Shown here: in pieces, positions 27,502 through 36,078 of the stretch
Position numbering within the stretch: the stretch's first letter is position 1
Layout of the letters: every line of letters begins with the position of its first letter
The notes under the pieces: generated by a model
Seen by the model: only the letters and a program-made list of their open reading frames with translations
Database searches by the model: none
Told to the model about the DNA's origin: nothing
Assembly: GCA_036012865.1 (NCBI GenBank)
Contig: DASCQC010000013.1
Location: forward strand, 1-48,586
DNA from: DASCQC01 sp036012865
GTDB taxonomy: Bacteria; Pseudomonadota; Gammaproteobacteria; Comchoanobacterales; Comchoanobacteraceae
Direction of reading: 5' to 3'
DNA length: 48,586 bases
Made by a program: the position numbers and the translations under genes

Positions 27502-28349
27502 GTCAGGACAGTTTTGTTGAAAGGTTTCATAAAGGGTATAGTCAGACCATGAGTATGGATAGACCCATATGCTGTCTTGAAGGAGATCAAGATTTGCTTA
27601 TTTTTGAGAATAGCATATGGGGCAGAGTTATGGCCTTGGATGGTGTTATTCAATCTACCGAGAGGGATGAATTTATTTATTCAGAGATGTTTGCACACGT
27701 TCCTTTGCTATCAATGGATAACCCTTCAAGTGTACTTATTATAGGTGGAGGAGATGGGGCTGTCTTAAGAGAGGTTCTTAAGCATCAATCTGTTCAGAAA
27801 GTGGTGTTGGTTGAGTTTGATATGAATGTTATTCAAACAACTAAAGAATACTTGCCTAATCATTGTGAGAATGCATTTGAAGATGATCGTCTTGAACTTA
27901 TTGTTGGAGATGGTTTTGATTTCGTTCATGAAAATAAGTTTAAGTTTGATGTTATCTTATGTGATTCTACAGACCCCATTGGAGCTGCTGCGAAGTTGTT
28001 TTCCGATCAATTCTATGCTTTGTGTCTAGATTCTTTGAGTTCTCAAGGTGTTATGATGACCCAAAATGGGGTTTCTATGCTTCAGCTAGATCAGTTGGTT
28101 AAAGGGTACCATTCAATGGAGAGGATCTTTGACTATAATGGTGTTGTTTTTGCCAATGTTCCAACCTATACGGGAGGTATGATGAGTCTGGCCTGGGGTG
28201 GTTTTGTTAAGTTAGAAGATAACACTTTATCTGCAATCCAACAGCGGTTTAGTCAATCAGGTATTAAAACTCAGTATTATAACCCACAGATGCATCTTGC
28301 ATCCATGGCTATGCCTCAATATATTATTAAAGAAATTAACCAACATTAA
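27498..28349 (+). CDS. speE: Spermidine synthase
   Basis: 283 residues. The Rossmann methyltransferase-like fold shows the nucleoside motif LIIGGGDGAVLREVLKH, the acidic VLVEFDMNVI, and the active-site DSTDPIG loop, followed by YTGGMMSLAWGG. The enzyme transfers an aminopropyl group from decarboxylated S-adenosylmethionine to putrescine. The ATG overlaps the speD stop (ATGA). Length is as expected for bacterial SpeE. Eleven bases later a second SpeD-like gene begins. Confidence 0.95.
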   Translation: MSQDSFVERFHKGYSQTMSMDRPICCLEGDQDLLIFENSIWGRVMALDGVIQSTERDEFIYSEMFAHVPLLSMDNPSSVLIIGGGDGAVLREVLKHQSVQKVVLVEFDMNVIQTTKEYLPNHCENAFEDDRLELIVGDGFDFVHENKFKFDVILCDSTDPIGAAAKLFSDQFYALCLDSLSSQGVMMTQNGVSMLQLDQLVKGYHSMERIFDYNGVVFANVPTYTGGMMSLAWGGFVKLEDNTLSAIQQRFSQSGIKTQYYNPQMHLASMAMPQYIIKEINQH

Positions 28350-28360
28350 TAGGAGATGTT

Positions 28361-28756
28361 ATGATAAAAGAAGAGATTATGAAAGTAAGTGAGGCATCTG
28401 TTGAAGCCCCTTGGGGGATTGCTTGCTCAGTGGATGTTTATGACTGTGATCCTAAGGTGATTCAGGATGAAGCAGCTATCCGTCGATATATGGAGGAGCT
28501 ACTTGAGTTAATGAATGTCAAGGAGCTTGGTCCGTGTCATGTGGTTCATTGTAAGGCTGATAAAAAAGTCGAAGGGCTTGCCATGTTCCAGTTTATTGAA
28601 GGGGCTTCATTATCAGGTCACTTTGCTAGCCTTACCAATACTGCTTATATTAATATTTTTGCTTGCAAACCTTATGAGCTGTCGTCGGTTGTTGAATTCA
28701 CACAAAGGTTTTTTTCAGGACAGTATGTGCGTTTTCATACCAATGATCGAGTTTAG
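28361..28756 (+). CDS. SpeD-like protein lacking the pyruvoyl-forming serine
   Basis: 131 residues with AGGAG five bases before the ATG. It is a paralogue of the short SpeD family: the segment EGASLSGHFASLTNTAY followed by INIFACK aligns with AESHVSCHTW...FDIFMCG of the nearby speD. His of SGHF and Cys of FACK match the catalytic His and Cys, but Ala82 stands where the cleaved Ser73 is in SpeD. By eye there is no gap in this alignment. If right, the protein cannot form pyruvoyl at the normal place. It could be an inactive partner that regulates SpeD, as the kinetoplastid prozyme does, or a changed decarboxylase cleaving at the neighbouring Ser. It ends overlapping tsaC, which runs the other way. 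Confidence 0.8.
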   Translation: MIKEEIMKVSEASVEAPWGIACSVDVYDCDPKVIQDEAAIRRYMEELLELMNVKELGPCHVVHCKADKKVEGLAMFQFIEGASLSGHFASLTNTAYINIFACKPYELSSVVEFTQRFFSGQYVRFHTNDRV

Positions 28757-29298
28757 TGGCGATATATTTCATCATTTAATATGTTTTTAACCGTGCTGGG
28801 CTTGGTTCGTTGGCCAATGTTACCGATAAGAATATCGACCTGATTAAAATAGTGGGTAACTTCTAGGTGAGTCTTTGCGGGTTCTTTTCCTTTTGGGTTG
28901 GCGCTGGTGGAAATAATGGCCCCACCAAATGATTGGCATAATTGTTGACACTCGGGATGATCTGGAATGCGAATGGCCAGTGTGTTATTGGGGCCAAGTA
29001 TTGCTTTAGGTGCCAGGCGGGATGCGGGCATGATCCAAGTGATAGGACCAGGCCATGAAGTGAGTGCTTTATCAATTAAATGTTCTTCAGGAAGATCAAC
29101 CCACTTTGCGATGCAATCCCATTGATGAGATATGAGGATAAACCCCTTGGAGGCTCTCTCTTTTAAGTTTTTAAGCTTTTGTACCGCTTGAGTGTTGTTG
29201 GGGTCTGCTCCTATGCCATACATGGACTCAGTAGGGTAGGCAAGTAGCTTTCCTTGATGCAATGATTGAACCGCTTGATTAATTGTCTTGACTATCAT
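28753..29298 (-). CDS. tsaC: Threonylcarbamoyl-AMP synthase TsaC (Sua5/YrdC family)
   Basis: 181 residues from the ATG at 29298; an upstream ATG at 29337 would add 13 residues absent from typical members. Motifs include KLLAYPTESMYGIGADP, KGFILISH, SWPGPITWIMPA, LAIRIPDHP and IISTSANPKGKEPA, all standard for the YrdC fold. The enzyme makes threonylcarbamoyl-AMP from threonine, bicarbonate and ATP for t6A37 in tRNAs reading ANN codons. It lacks the C-terminal Sua5 domain. The start overlaps the end of topA by about 20 bases, so it is translated from the same message. Confidence 0.93.
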   Translation of the reverse strand: MIVKTINQAVQSLHQGKLLAYPTESMYGIGADPNNTQAVQKLKNLKERASKGFILISHQWDCIAKWVDLPEEHLIDKALTSWPGPITWIMPASRLAPKAILGPNNTLAIRIPDHPECQQLCQSFGGAIISTSANPKGKEPAKTHLEVTHYFNQVDILIGNIGQRTKPSTVKNILNDEIYRH

Positions 29299-31570
29299 CG
29301 GTGATTTTTTCTTGTGCTTTGCATTCTGGACACTCATGGAACGCCCCTGATTTTTTGTTTTCTTTGCACATCATGATAGGCCATTTACATTCAGGGCAGG
29401 CTTTTTCAGCAGGTTCATTCCAAAGAGCATATTGGCATGATGGGTAGGTGTTACATCCCCAAAAGGGTTTTCCTTTACGAGTTCTTCGTTGTTGAAGTTG
29501 CCCGCTAGAGCATTTGGGGCAGCTAGTGTTGTTATCACTTGATGATACAATGTTTTCTATGTGTTTACATTTAGGGTAAGAACTGCAACCAATAAAGGGG
29601 CCAAACCTTCCTGTTTTGACTTCGAGGCTGGATTCACACTTAGGACAATTGTGATCAATGGTTATGTCGGTTTTCTTAGACTCATCGGTGTCGTTATTGT
29701 TATCTAGAGATCGAGTGTATCGGCAGTCAGGAAATCCTGTGCACCCAATGAACCTTGACGCTTTACCCAACTTGTTGCAGAGATCTTTTCCACAATCTGG
29801 GCATTTCTCGTCGATGATCTCTTGGGTCACATCACTACGCTTGACATTTTCTTGGGTTGACTGGATATCTTTATCAAGAGGTTTCCAATATTTATCAACT
29901 ACAGGAACCCATTCTGTCTCTCCTCTAGAAATTTCATCCAGCTGATCTTCAAGCTGAGCGGTGAACCCGTAATCAATACAATTATTAAAATAATTGCACA
30001 AGAATTTTGAGACAACTTTGCCTATTTCAGTCGGATGAAATCGGCGTTTTTCAAGTTCTACGTATTCACGTTTAAGCAATGTTGAGATAATGCTAGTAAA
30101 GGTTGAGGGTCTTCCTATGCCGTATTCTTCAAGCGTTTTGATTAAGCTTGCTTCACTGAATCTTGGAGGCGGTTCAGTAAAATGTTGCTTGGGAATAATA
30201 TCTTGTAAGTCAATTTTACTGCCTTGGGTTAGGGCCGGTAATTGTGCTTGCTCAGGGGCTGTATTTTCATCTTTAATATCTTCATAAACTTTAAGAAAAT
30301 GAGGTTTAATAACAATGGTTCCAGAGGATCTAAATTGACCGTTGGGACACGTTAAGTCAACGCGTGTCTGTGCGAGTATAGCGCTGTTCATTTGACTGGC
30401 GATGGTGCGTCTCCAAATCAGTTCGTAAAGTTTGAATTGATCGGGTGATAAATAAGGTTTGATGGATTCAGGTGTTTTAAAAGCGTCGGCAGGTCGAATA
30501 GCTTCATGAGCTTCCTGAGCATTTTTAGATTTGGTTTTATAGGTGCGAGGCGTGGCAGGTAGGTCCTCTGTGCTGTAATGTTTGCTAATCAGGTTTCTAA
30601 TATCATCAATAGCCTCTGTTGCCAGGTTTACAGAGTCTGTTCTCATGTAGGTAATTAAACCCGTTTTGCCATCACTAAGCTGAATACCCTCATAGAGCTC
30701 TTGGGCTGTGCGCATGGTTTTACTTGCCCCAAACCGGATACGGCTCGAGGCTTCTTGTTGTAAGGTTGATGTGGTGAAAGGGGCTTGTGGGTTTCGGTTT
30801 TTATTTTTAGTTTCTATCGATGAGACGGTGAGTTTGGAGTTTGCCTCTTTCAAAACGGACTGAGTGATGGTGAGGGCTCTTTTTTCATGGTTAATGTCTT
30901 TAGGGCCTATTTTCTCATCGTTGAAGTGAGTAAGTTTGGATGTGAAATCAATCCCTTTTTCGGTACATTGGGCTGTTATTGACCAATATTCTTGAGGTTC
31001 GAATGCTTCAATTTCACCCTCTCTCTCGACAATCATTTTAAGTGCGGGAGACTGCACTCTGCCGGCAGACAGTCCAGGCCTTATTTTTCTCCATAGAAGA
31101 GGAGATAAATTAAACCCAACAAGATAGTCTAAAACACGCCGAGCTTGCTGAGCATTAACCAAGTTCATGTCAATGTCTCTGTGTTTTTCAATGGCTTCCA
31201 GTACAGCTTTTTTGGTTACTTGATAGAATACAATTCGGTGAACTTCTTTGTTTTTCAGAGCCGACCCTTTTTTGAGGATTTCCTTTAAATGCCAAGCAAT
31301 GGCTTCGCCCTCTCGATCAGGGTCAGTTGCGATTAACATACGGTCAACTGTTTTAAGTGCTTTCTTGATGTTTTGAATATGTTTTGCGCTTTGAGCTAAT
31401 GTTTCATAATCACAAGCATAATTATCCTCAATGTTGATAGCTCCTGATCGTTTAATTAAATCACGTATATGTCCGTAGGAGGCTAAGACTTGAAAGTCTT
31501 TTCCAAGGTACTGTTTGATTGTATTACTCTTGACTGCTGATTCTACAATAACTAATGTTTTCAATCCCAT
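29279..31570 (-). CDS. topA: DNA topoisomerase I
   Basis: 763 residues. The Toprim domain at the N-terminus has LVIVESAVK and ATDPDREGEAIAWHL; the catalytic Tyr lies in LITYMRTDSVNLA. The C-terminal part contains three four-cysteine zinc ribbons of the topoisomerase type (CPDCGK...CTGFPDC, CPKCESS...CSSYPKC, CPKCSSG...CNTYPSC) and a further cysteine-rich unit CPECKWPIMMC...CPEC at the end. The enzyme relaxes negative supercoils behind RNA polymerase. The ATG at 31570 opens a leader region of about 200 bases shared with the divergent cytochrome gene. Confidence 0.96.
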   Translation of the reverse strand: MGLKTLVIVESAVKSNTIKQYLGKDFQVLASYGHIRDLIKRSGAINIEDNYACDYETLAQSAKHIQNIKKALKTVDRMLIATDPDREGEAIAWHLKEILKKGSALKNKEVHRIVFYQVTKKAVLEAIEKHRDIDMNLVNAQQARRVLDYLVGFNLSPLLWRKIRPGLSAGRVQSPALKMIVEREGEIEAFEPQEYWSITAQCTEKGIDFTSKLTHFNDEKIGPKDINHEKRALTITQSVLKEANSKLTVSSIETKNKNRNPQAPFTTSTLQQEASSRIRFGASKTMRTAQELYEGIQLSDGKTGLITYMRTDSVNLATEAIDDIRNLISKHYSTEDLPATPRTYKTKSKNAQEAHEAIRPADAFKTPESIKPYLSPDQFKLYELIWRRTIASQMNSAILAQTRVDLTCPNGQFRSSGTIVIKPHFLKVYEDIKDENTAPEQAQLPALTQGSKIDLQDIIPKQHFTEPPPRFSEASLIKTLEEYGIGRPSTFTSIISTLLKREYVELEKRRFHPTEIGKVVSKFLCNYFNNCIDYGFTAQLEDQLDEISRGETEWVPVVDKYWKPLDKDIQSTQENVKRSDVTQEIIDEKCPDCGKDLCNKLGKASRFIGCTGFPDCRYTRSLDNNNDTDESKKTDITIDHNCPKCESSLEVKTGRFGPFIGCSSYPKCKHIENIVSSSDNNTSCPKCSSGQLQQRRTRKGKPFWGCNTYPSCQYALWNEPAEKACPECKWPIMMCKENKKSGAFHECPECKAQEKITDDSQDN

Positions 31571-31771
31571 AGTATTTAGTTTCCATCAATAAAATTTTAT
31601 TTAGGGTATCAAGCACTTGGGGTGTTGTAAATACATCGTTGCTATTTTTTTTATATTTTATGTTTTTTCGGATGAAAAAAACTGATCATATACCAGCAAT
31701 GTTGTACTAATAGTGGCTTGCAATTATAGGGATTAGTTGGTTAAATACCAGTGTCAAGTATAGGTTCTGAT

Positions 31772-33325
31772 ATGTCCAGTCGATTTGAGTTTATTCGTTT
31801 GTACTCATTTGTCTTTTATATTTTTTGTTCTGCTTTTGTTTTAGGGGAGACTTCGGTTGATAGTCAAAACCCAGTAATTCATGCGGGGACTTATCCTCAA
31901 GTTGAGGTATCCAAGCATCAGGAGCAGAAAAAAATAAAACGAGGTGAATACCTGGTCAAGTTGGGAGATTGTGTTGCTTGCCATACGGAAGATGCTAATA
32001 AACCTTTTGCTGGAGGCTTGGGGTTAGATACACCTTTTGGGACATTTTATGCGCCCAATATTACCCCCGATAAAAACCATGGAATTGGGCAATGGAATGA
32101 TGAAGAATTTATTAATGCCATGCGGCACGGTATTGCTCCAGATGGGTCGAATTACTTTCCAGTTTTCCCTTATCTTTATTACAATAGGGTAACTACCGAG
32201 GACCTTCTTGCCATGAAAGCTTACCTTCAAGCTATACCTGCTATCGATAAGCCTAATAAAAAACATGATGTGGGTTTTCCTTTCAATATTAGATTTTTGC
32301 AATATTTTTGGAAGATATTGTTTTTCTACCCTTACGAAGGGGTTTTCAAAATGGATGCATCTAAAACAAAAAAATGGAATAGAGGTGCGTATTTAGTTGA
32401 AGGTCTGGCTCACTGCGGTATGTGTCATACCCCTATCAACTTTTTAGGAGGGCCTAAACGCCATTTAGCTTTCACAGGAAATATTATAGATGGATGGAAG
32501 GCTCCGAATATCACTGGAACTAACCTGAAAAAGGTTACTGAAGATGACCTTGTCCGATTGTTTTTGTATGATGATCGCATCAGTGGTCAGGGTAAACTGG
32601 CTGAAGATAGTCCGATGCGATTGGTTAATCATGATTCTTTGGAGTATATCGATCAAAGTGATCTGTATGCTATCTCTACTTATGTTAAGAGCACGGTTGA
32701 TCCCCACCCAATGAAATCTCTATCAGCCGATGCGAGTCAGCATGAAAAGGCCAAGTACACTTATCAAAAGTATTGTTCAGGTTGTCACGATACGGGGACT
32801 GGAGGAGCTCCTAAAACAGGCTTGACGGCATGGCAAGAGTTGGTGAATGAAAAGGGCAAAGACTCATTAAAGCTCAATGCCATTAAGGGCTATAAAAATA
32901 TGCCGGCAAGGGGTCTGTGTGTGTCAGAGCAAGACGAGGGATGCTCAGATGAGGGTATTGGGTTAGCGGTAGATTACATTCTAGAGCAATCCGCAGGCTT
33001 GGTAAAAGTTAAGAAATCACTGGGTAAAAAGCCCAAGCAATATTCTCCTCAGGAGGGTAGCCAATTGTATCAGAAATATTGTTCTAGTTGTCATTCGACT
33101 CCTTCAAATGCGCCACAACTTGGGGATTTTAAAGCATGGAAACCTTTGTTGGCCAAAGGAGTGGATACACTGCTTTTAGGAACCATCTATGGTAAGTCAA
33201 AAGGAACAGAGGGTTGTGAAGTGATTAAAGGAAATTGTGAAGACTGTAGCGATGCTCAAATTATTGCTGCAGCTAAACACCTTATCCAAGCGTCTCAACA
33301 AGGCAAGGATTATCATTTATGGTAA
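31772..33325 (+). CDS. Four-heme cytochrome c, membrane-anchored or periplasmic
   Basis: 517 residues from ATG 31772 (AGG seven bases upstream); GTG 31751 is possible. A signal peptide (FIRLYSFVFYIFCSAFVLG) leads four heme sites: CVACH, CGMCH, CSGCH and CSSCH. The first two lie in domains like those of alcohol/gluconate dehydrogenase cytochromes, with GTFYAPNITPD in the first. The last two are cytochrome c5-like; the third has the Met ligand in NMPARG and the usual cysteine pair, whereas the fourth has GKSKGTEGCEV at that place and no Met. A hydrophobic stretch (FLQYFWKILFFYPY) lies between domains 1 and 2. The stop overlaps the ctaC start by seven bases, so it probably delivers electrons to the oxidase. 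Confidence 0.87.
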   Translation: MSSRFEFIRLYSFVFYIFCSAFVLGETSVDSQNPVIHAGTYPQVEVSKHQEQKKIKRGEYLVKLGDCVACHTEDANKPFAGGLGLDTPFGTFYAPNITPDKNHGIGQWNDEEFINAMRHGIAPDGSNYFPVFPYLYYNRVTTEDLLAMKAYLQAIPAIDKPNKKHDVGFPFNIRFLQYFWKILFFYPYEGVFKMDASKTKKWNRGAYLVEGLAHCGMCHTPINFLGGPKRHLAFTGNIIDGWKAPNITGTNLKKVTEDDLVRLFLYDDRISGQGKLAEDSPMRLVNHDSLEYIDQSDLYAISTYVKSTVDPHPMKSLSADASQHEKAKYTYQKYCSGCHDTGTGGAPKTGLTAWQELVNEKGKDSLKLNAIKGYKNMPARGLCVSEQDEGCSDEGIGLAVDYILEQSAGLVKVKKSLGKKPKQYSPQEGSQLYQKYCSSCHSTPSNAPQLGDFKAWKPLLAKGVDTLLLGTIYGKSKGTEGCEVIKGNCEDCSDAQIIAAAKHLIQASQQGKDYHLW

Positions 33326-34452
33326 ATTTATTAGCGTTACTTTTACTTTGGCCGGGTTTAGGCTTTGCAGATTGGACTTATAATTTAACTGAAGGGGTGA
33401 CCCCTATCAGTCATAAAATTTATGATCTGCACATGCTTATCTTTTATATTTGCTTAGTTGTTGGCATAGCTGTCTATGCAGTGTTGTTTTATTCCACGGT
33501 TATGCACCGAAAGTCAAGAGGGGTTAAGGCTTCCCAGTTTTCAGAAAATTTAACGGTAGAAATTGTTTGGACAGTCATTCCTTTTTTGATTTTGATCGGC
33601 ATGGTGTACCCTTCTGCAAAAGTACTGATGGACATGGAAAACGATGCCAAAGCGGATGTGAGTATTAAAGTGACGGGTGTTCAGTGGAAGTGGAAGTACG
33701 ATTATCTGGATGATGGTTTTGGTTTTTATTCGAGCTTATCAACTCCCTCACAACAAATTCAGGGTTATCAGAAAAAGGGTCAACATTATTTGTTAGAAGT
33801 GGATAACCCCCTTGTTGTTCCCATTCATAAAAAAATTAGGTTTTTGATTACCTCTCAAGATGTTATTCATTCATGGTGGGTGCCAGATCTGGGGGTTAAA
33901 CAAGATGCCATTCCAGGGTATGTTATTGCTTCTTGGGCGAGAATAGAAAAACCTGGTATTTATCGAGGGCAATGCACAGAACTGTGCGGAATGATGCATG
34001 GGTATATGCCGGTGGTGGTTAAAGCAGTGACTGAAAAAGAATATGAGGAATGGATACGTGTTCAAAAAGGGGGCAAGGTAGCCTCGTCTTCTCATAAGAA
34101 AACTGGAACATCAATCAAGAAATCTAAAGGTTTTTCTGTTCAAGAGTCCATTAAACAGGGAGGTAAACTTTACTCTAAAGTTTGCGCAGCATGCCACCAA
34201 GCTAATGGTGCAGGAATGGATGCTATCGGTGCTAAATCACTGTTAGGTGCGGCCTCTAAAGCAACCATGGATCCAGCAACACCGATTGAAGTCTTGTTAG
34301 AGGGGCAGGGTAATATGATGCAGTCTTATGCGCATTGGTCTAATGAAGAAATTGCAGATGTGCTGAACTTTATTCGTAATAAGTGGGGTAATGAAAAGCT
34401 TAAGCTGAAGGTCATTACACCGAAAATGGTTTCTGAAGCACGTTCACAATAG
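33319..34452 (+). CDS. ctaC: Cytochrome c oxidase subunit II with C-terminal cytochrome c
   Basis: 377 residues. Signal peptide, two membrane helices (about residues 35-60 and 75-100), then the cupredoxin domain with the CuA site: HSWWVPDLG, and GQCTELCGMMHGYMP holding two Cys, Glu, His and Met. A C-terminal domain carries one heme site, VCAACHQANG, with Met available in GNMMQSYAHW. Subunit II with a fused cytochrome c is the caa3 arrangement, in which electrons enter through the fused heme. The start overlaps the preceding cytochrome gene. Confidence 0.95.
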   Translation: MVNLLALLLLWPGLGFADWTYNLTEGVTPISHKIYDLHMLIFYICLVVGIAVYAVLFYSTVMHRKSRGVKASQFSENLTVEIVWTVIPFLILIGMVYPSAKVLMDMENDAKADVSIKVTGVQWKWKYDYLDDGFGFYSSLSTPSQQIQGYQKKGQHYLLEVDNPLVVPIHKKIRFLITSQDVIHSWWVPDLGVKQDAIPGYVIASWARIEKPGIYRGQCTELCGMMHGYMPVVVKAVTEKEYEEWIRVQKGGKVASSSHKKTGTSIKKSKGFSVQESIKQGGKLYSKVCAACHQANGAGMDAIGAKSLLGAASKATMDPATPIEVLLEGQGNMMQSYAHWSNEEIADVLNFIRNKWGNEKLKLKVITPKMVSEARSQ

Positions 34453-34476
34453 TTAAGAGTTTTTGGAGTTAATGTT

Positions 34477-36078
34477 ATGTCAGATCATGATCAGTCACCA
34501 AAAGGTATTTGGGCTTGGTGTGCTCATTATTTAACCACAACCAACCATAAAGATATTGGGTCTTTGTACCTTTGGATAAGCTTATTTAATTTTTTGATTG
34601 CAGGGGTTATGGCTTTGGTCATCCGAGCTGAGTTATTTGCTCCGGGTCAAAATCTGATTGCACCCAATACTTATAATCAAATGGTCACCCTTCATGGCTT
34701 AGTGATGGTCTTTGGTGCCATTATGCCTGCTTTGGCAGGGTTTGCCAATTGGCAAATTCCTTTGATGATTGGGGCTGCAGACATGGCTTTTCCACGCATG
34801 AATAATTGGAGTTTTTGGCTGCTACCTGTTGCTTTTTTACTGTTGTTTTCTACGTTTTTTATTCAAGGGGGGGCGCCTAATTATGGTTGGACGTTTTATG
34901 CCCCGCTTTCAACAACCTATGGACCACCTTCTACAGACTTTATGATCCTGGCTATTCATATTATGGGGATTTCATCGATCTTGGCATCCATCAATATTAT
35001 TGTCACTATTATTAATTTAAGAGCGCCAAAGATGAGCTATATGAAAATGCCCATCTTTGTGTGGAGTTGGTTTATTACTGGTTTTTTATTGATTGCTATC
35101 ATGCCGGTTCTTGCTGGAACGGTTACGATGATGTTAACGGATAGGCATTTCGGTACTAGTTTTTTCACCGCACAAGGAGGAGGGGATCCGGTTTTATTCC
35201 AGCACTTGTTTTGGTTTTTTGGGCACCCTGAGGTTTATGTGCTTGTTATGCCTGCATTTGGTATTATTTCAGAAATTGTTCCCACGTTTAGTCGTAAGCC
35301 GTTATTTGGTGCCAGGTTTATGATTTATGCGATAGCTTGTATTGCTTTGTTATCATTCATTGTTTGGGTCCACCATATGTTTACTTCAGGTGTTATGCCA
35401 GAGGTGAAGATATTTTTCATGTGTACAACTCTTTTGGTGGCAGTTCCTACAGGGGTTAAGGTGTTCAATTGGATGGCCACTATGTGGAGAGGGGCCTTAA
35501 CGTTTGAGCCTCCCATGTTGTTTGCAATAGGTTTTATAGTTTTATTTACCTTCAGTGGTTTTTCAGGGCTGATGCTAGGCATTGTTCCTGCTGATTATCA
35601 ATATCAGGACACCTATATGGTGGTGGGACACTTCCATTATTCGTTGGTTCCAGGTGTCTATTATTCTATTTTGGCAGGCGTGTATTATTGGCTTCCTAAA
35701 TGGACAGGAAGGATGTATTCACACCGACTGGCAAATTGGCATTTTTGGTTATCTACGATTTCAGTTAACATGACCTTTTTACCGATGCACTTTGTAGGTT
35801 TGGCGGGCATGCCAAGAAGAATCCCTGATTATGCTTTACAGTTTACTGAATATAATCAGATTGCCAGTGTAGGGGCATTTTTATTTGGGTTGGCTCAACT
35901 TATTTTTGTCTACCTTTTAATAAGAACTATTTTTTTGAAACAAGGTGATCAAGTAGATTCGCAAGTTTGGGAGGCGGCTAAGGGATTAGAGTGGACGATT
36001 GATTCACCAGCTCCTTACCATAGCTTTATGACCCCTCCGGATGTTCCTGACGAGTATCGATACGATGAGCACAGCTAA
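34477..36078 (+). CDS. ctaD: Cytochrome c oxidase subunit I
   Basis: 533 residues with twelve membrane helices. Heme and copper ligands are in place: TLHGLVMVFG (low-spin heme His), FFGHPEVYVLVMPAFG (CuB His plus the D-channel Glu and the crosslinked Tyr), VHHMFTSG (CuB His pair), and VVGHFHYSLVPG (heme a3 and heme a His). The D-channel Asp (GAADMAFPRMNN) and the K-channel Lys (TGVKVFNW) are present, so this is an A1-type proton-pumping oxidase. GGAG stands upstream of the ATG. The end overlaps the next gene. Confidence 0.97.
   Translation: MSDHDQSPKGIWAWCAHYLTTTNHKDIGSLYLWISLFNFLIAGVMALVIRAELFAPGQNLIAPNTYNQMVTLHGLVMVFGAIMPALAGFANWQIPLMIGAADMAFPRMNNWSFWLLPVAFLLLFSTFFIQGGAPNYGWTFYAPLSTTYGPPSTDFMILAIHIMGISSILASINIIVTIINLRAPKMSYMKMPIFVWSWFITGFLLIAIMPVLAGTVTMMLTDRHFGTSFFTAQGGGDPVLFQHLFWFFGHPEVYVLVMPAFGIISEIVPTFSRKPLFGARFMIYAIACIALLSFIVWVHHMFTSGVMPEVKIFFMCTTLLVAVPTGVKVFNWMATMWRGALTFEPPMLFAIGFIVLFTFSGFSGLMLGIVPADYQYQDTYMVVGHFHYSLVPGVYYSILAGVYYWLPKWTGRMYSHRLANWHFWLSTISVNMTFLPMHFVGLAGMPRRIPDYALQFTEYNQIASVGAFLFGLAQLIFVYLLIRTIFLKQGDQVDSQVWEAAKGLEWTIDSPAPYHSFMTPPDVPDEYRYDEHS

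Noticed and set aside
28499..28790. Alternative frames overlapping the SpeD paralogue and tsaC
   Set aside because: Both real genes have clear family motifs and converge with a short stop overlap; the extra frame has no such support.
31663..31680. Hairpin TTTTTTC-GGAT-GAAAAAA between topA and the cytochrome gene
   Set aside because: The stem is almost all A-T and lies in a divergent promoter region, so it is unlikely to be a terminator.
36041..36064. Earlier ATG for the Cox11-like gene
   Set aside because: It lies within the ctaD end without a ribosome site and adds eight polar residues before the expected N-terminus.
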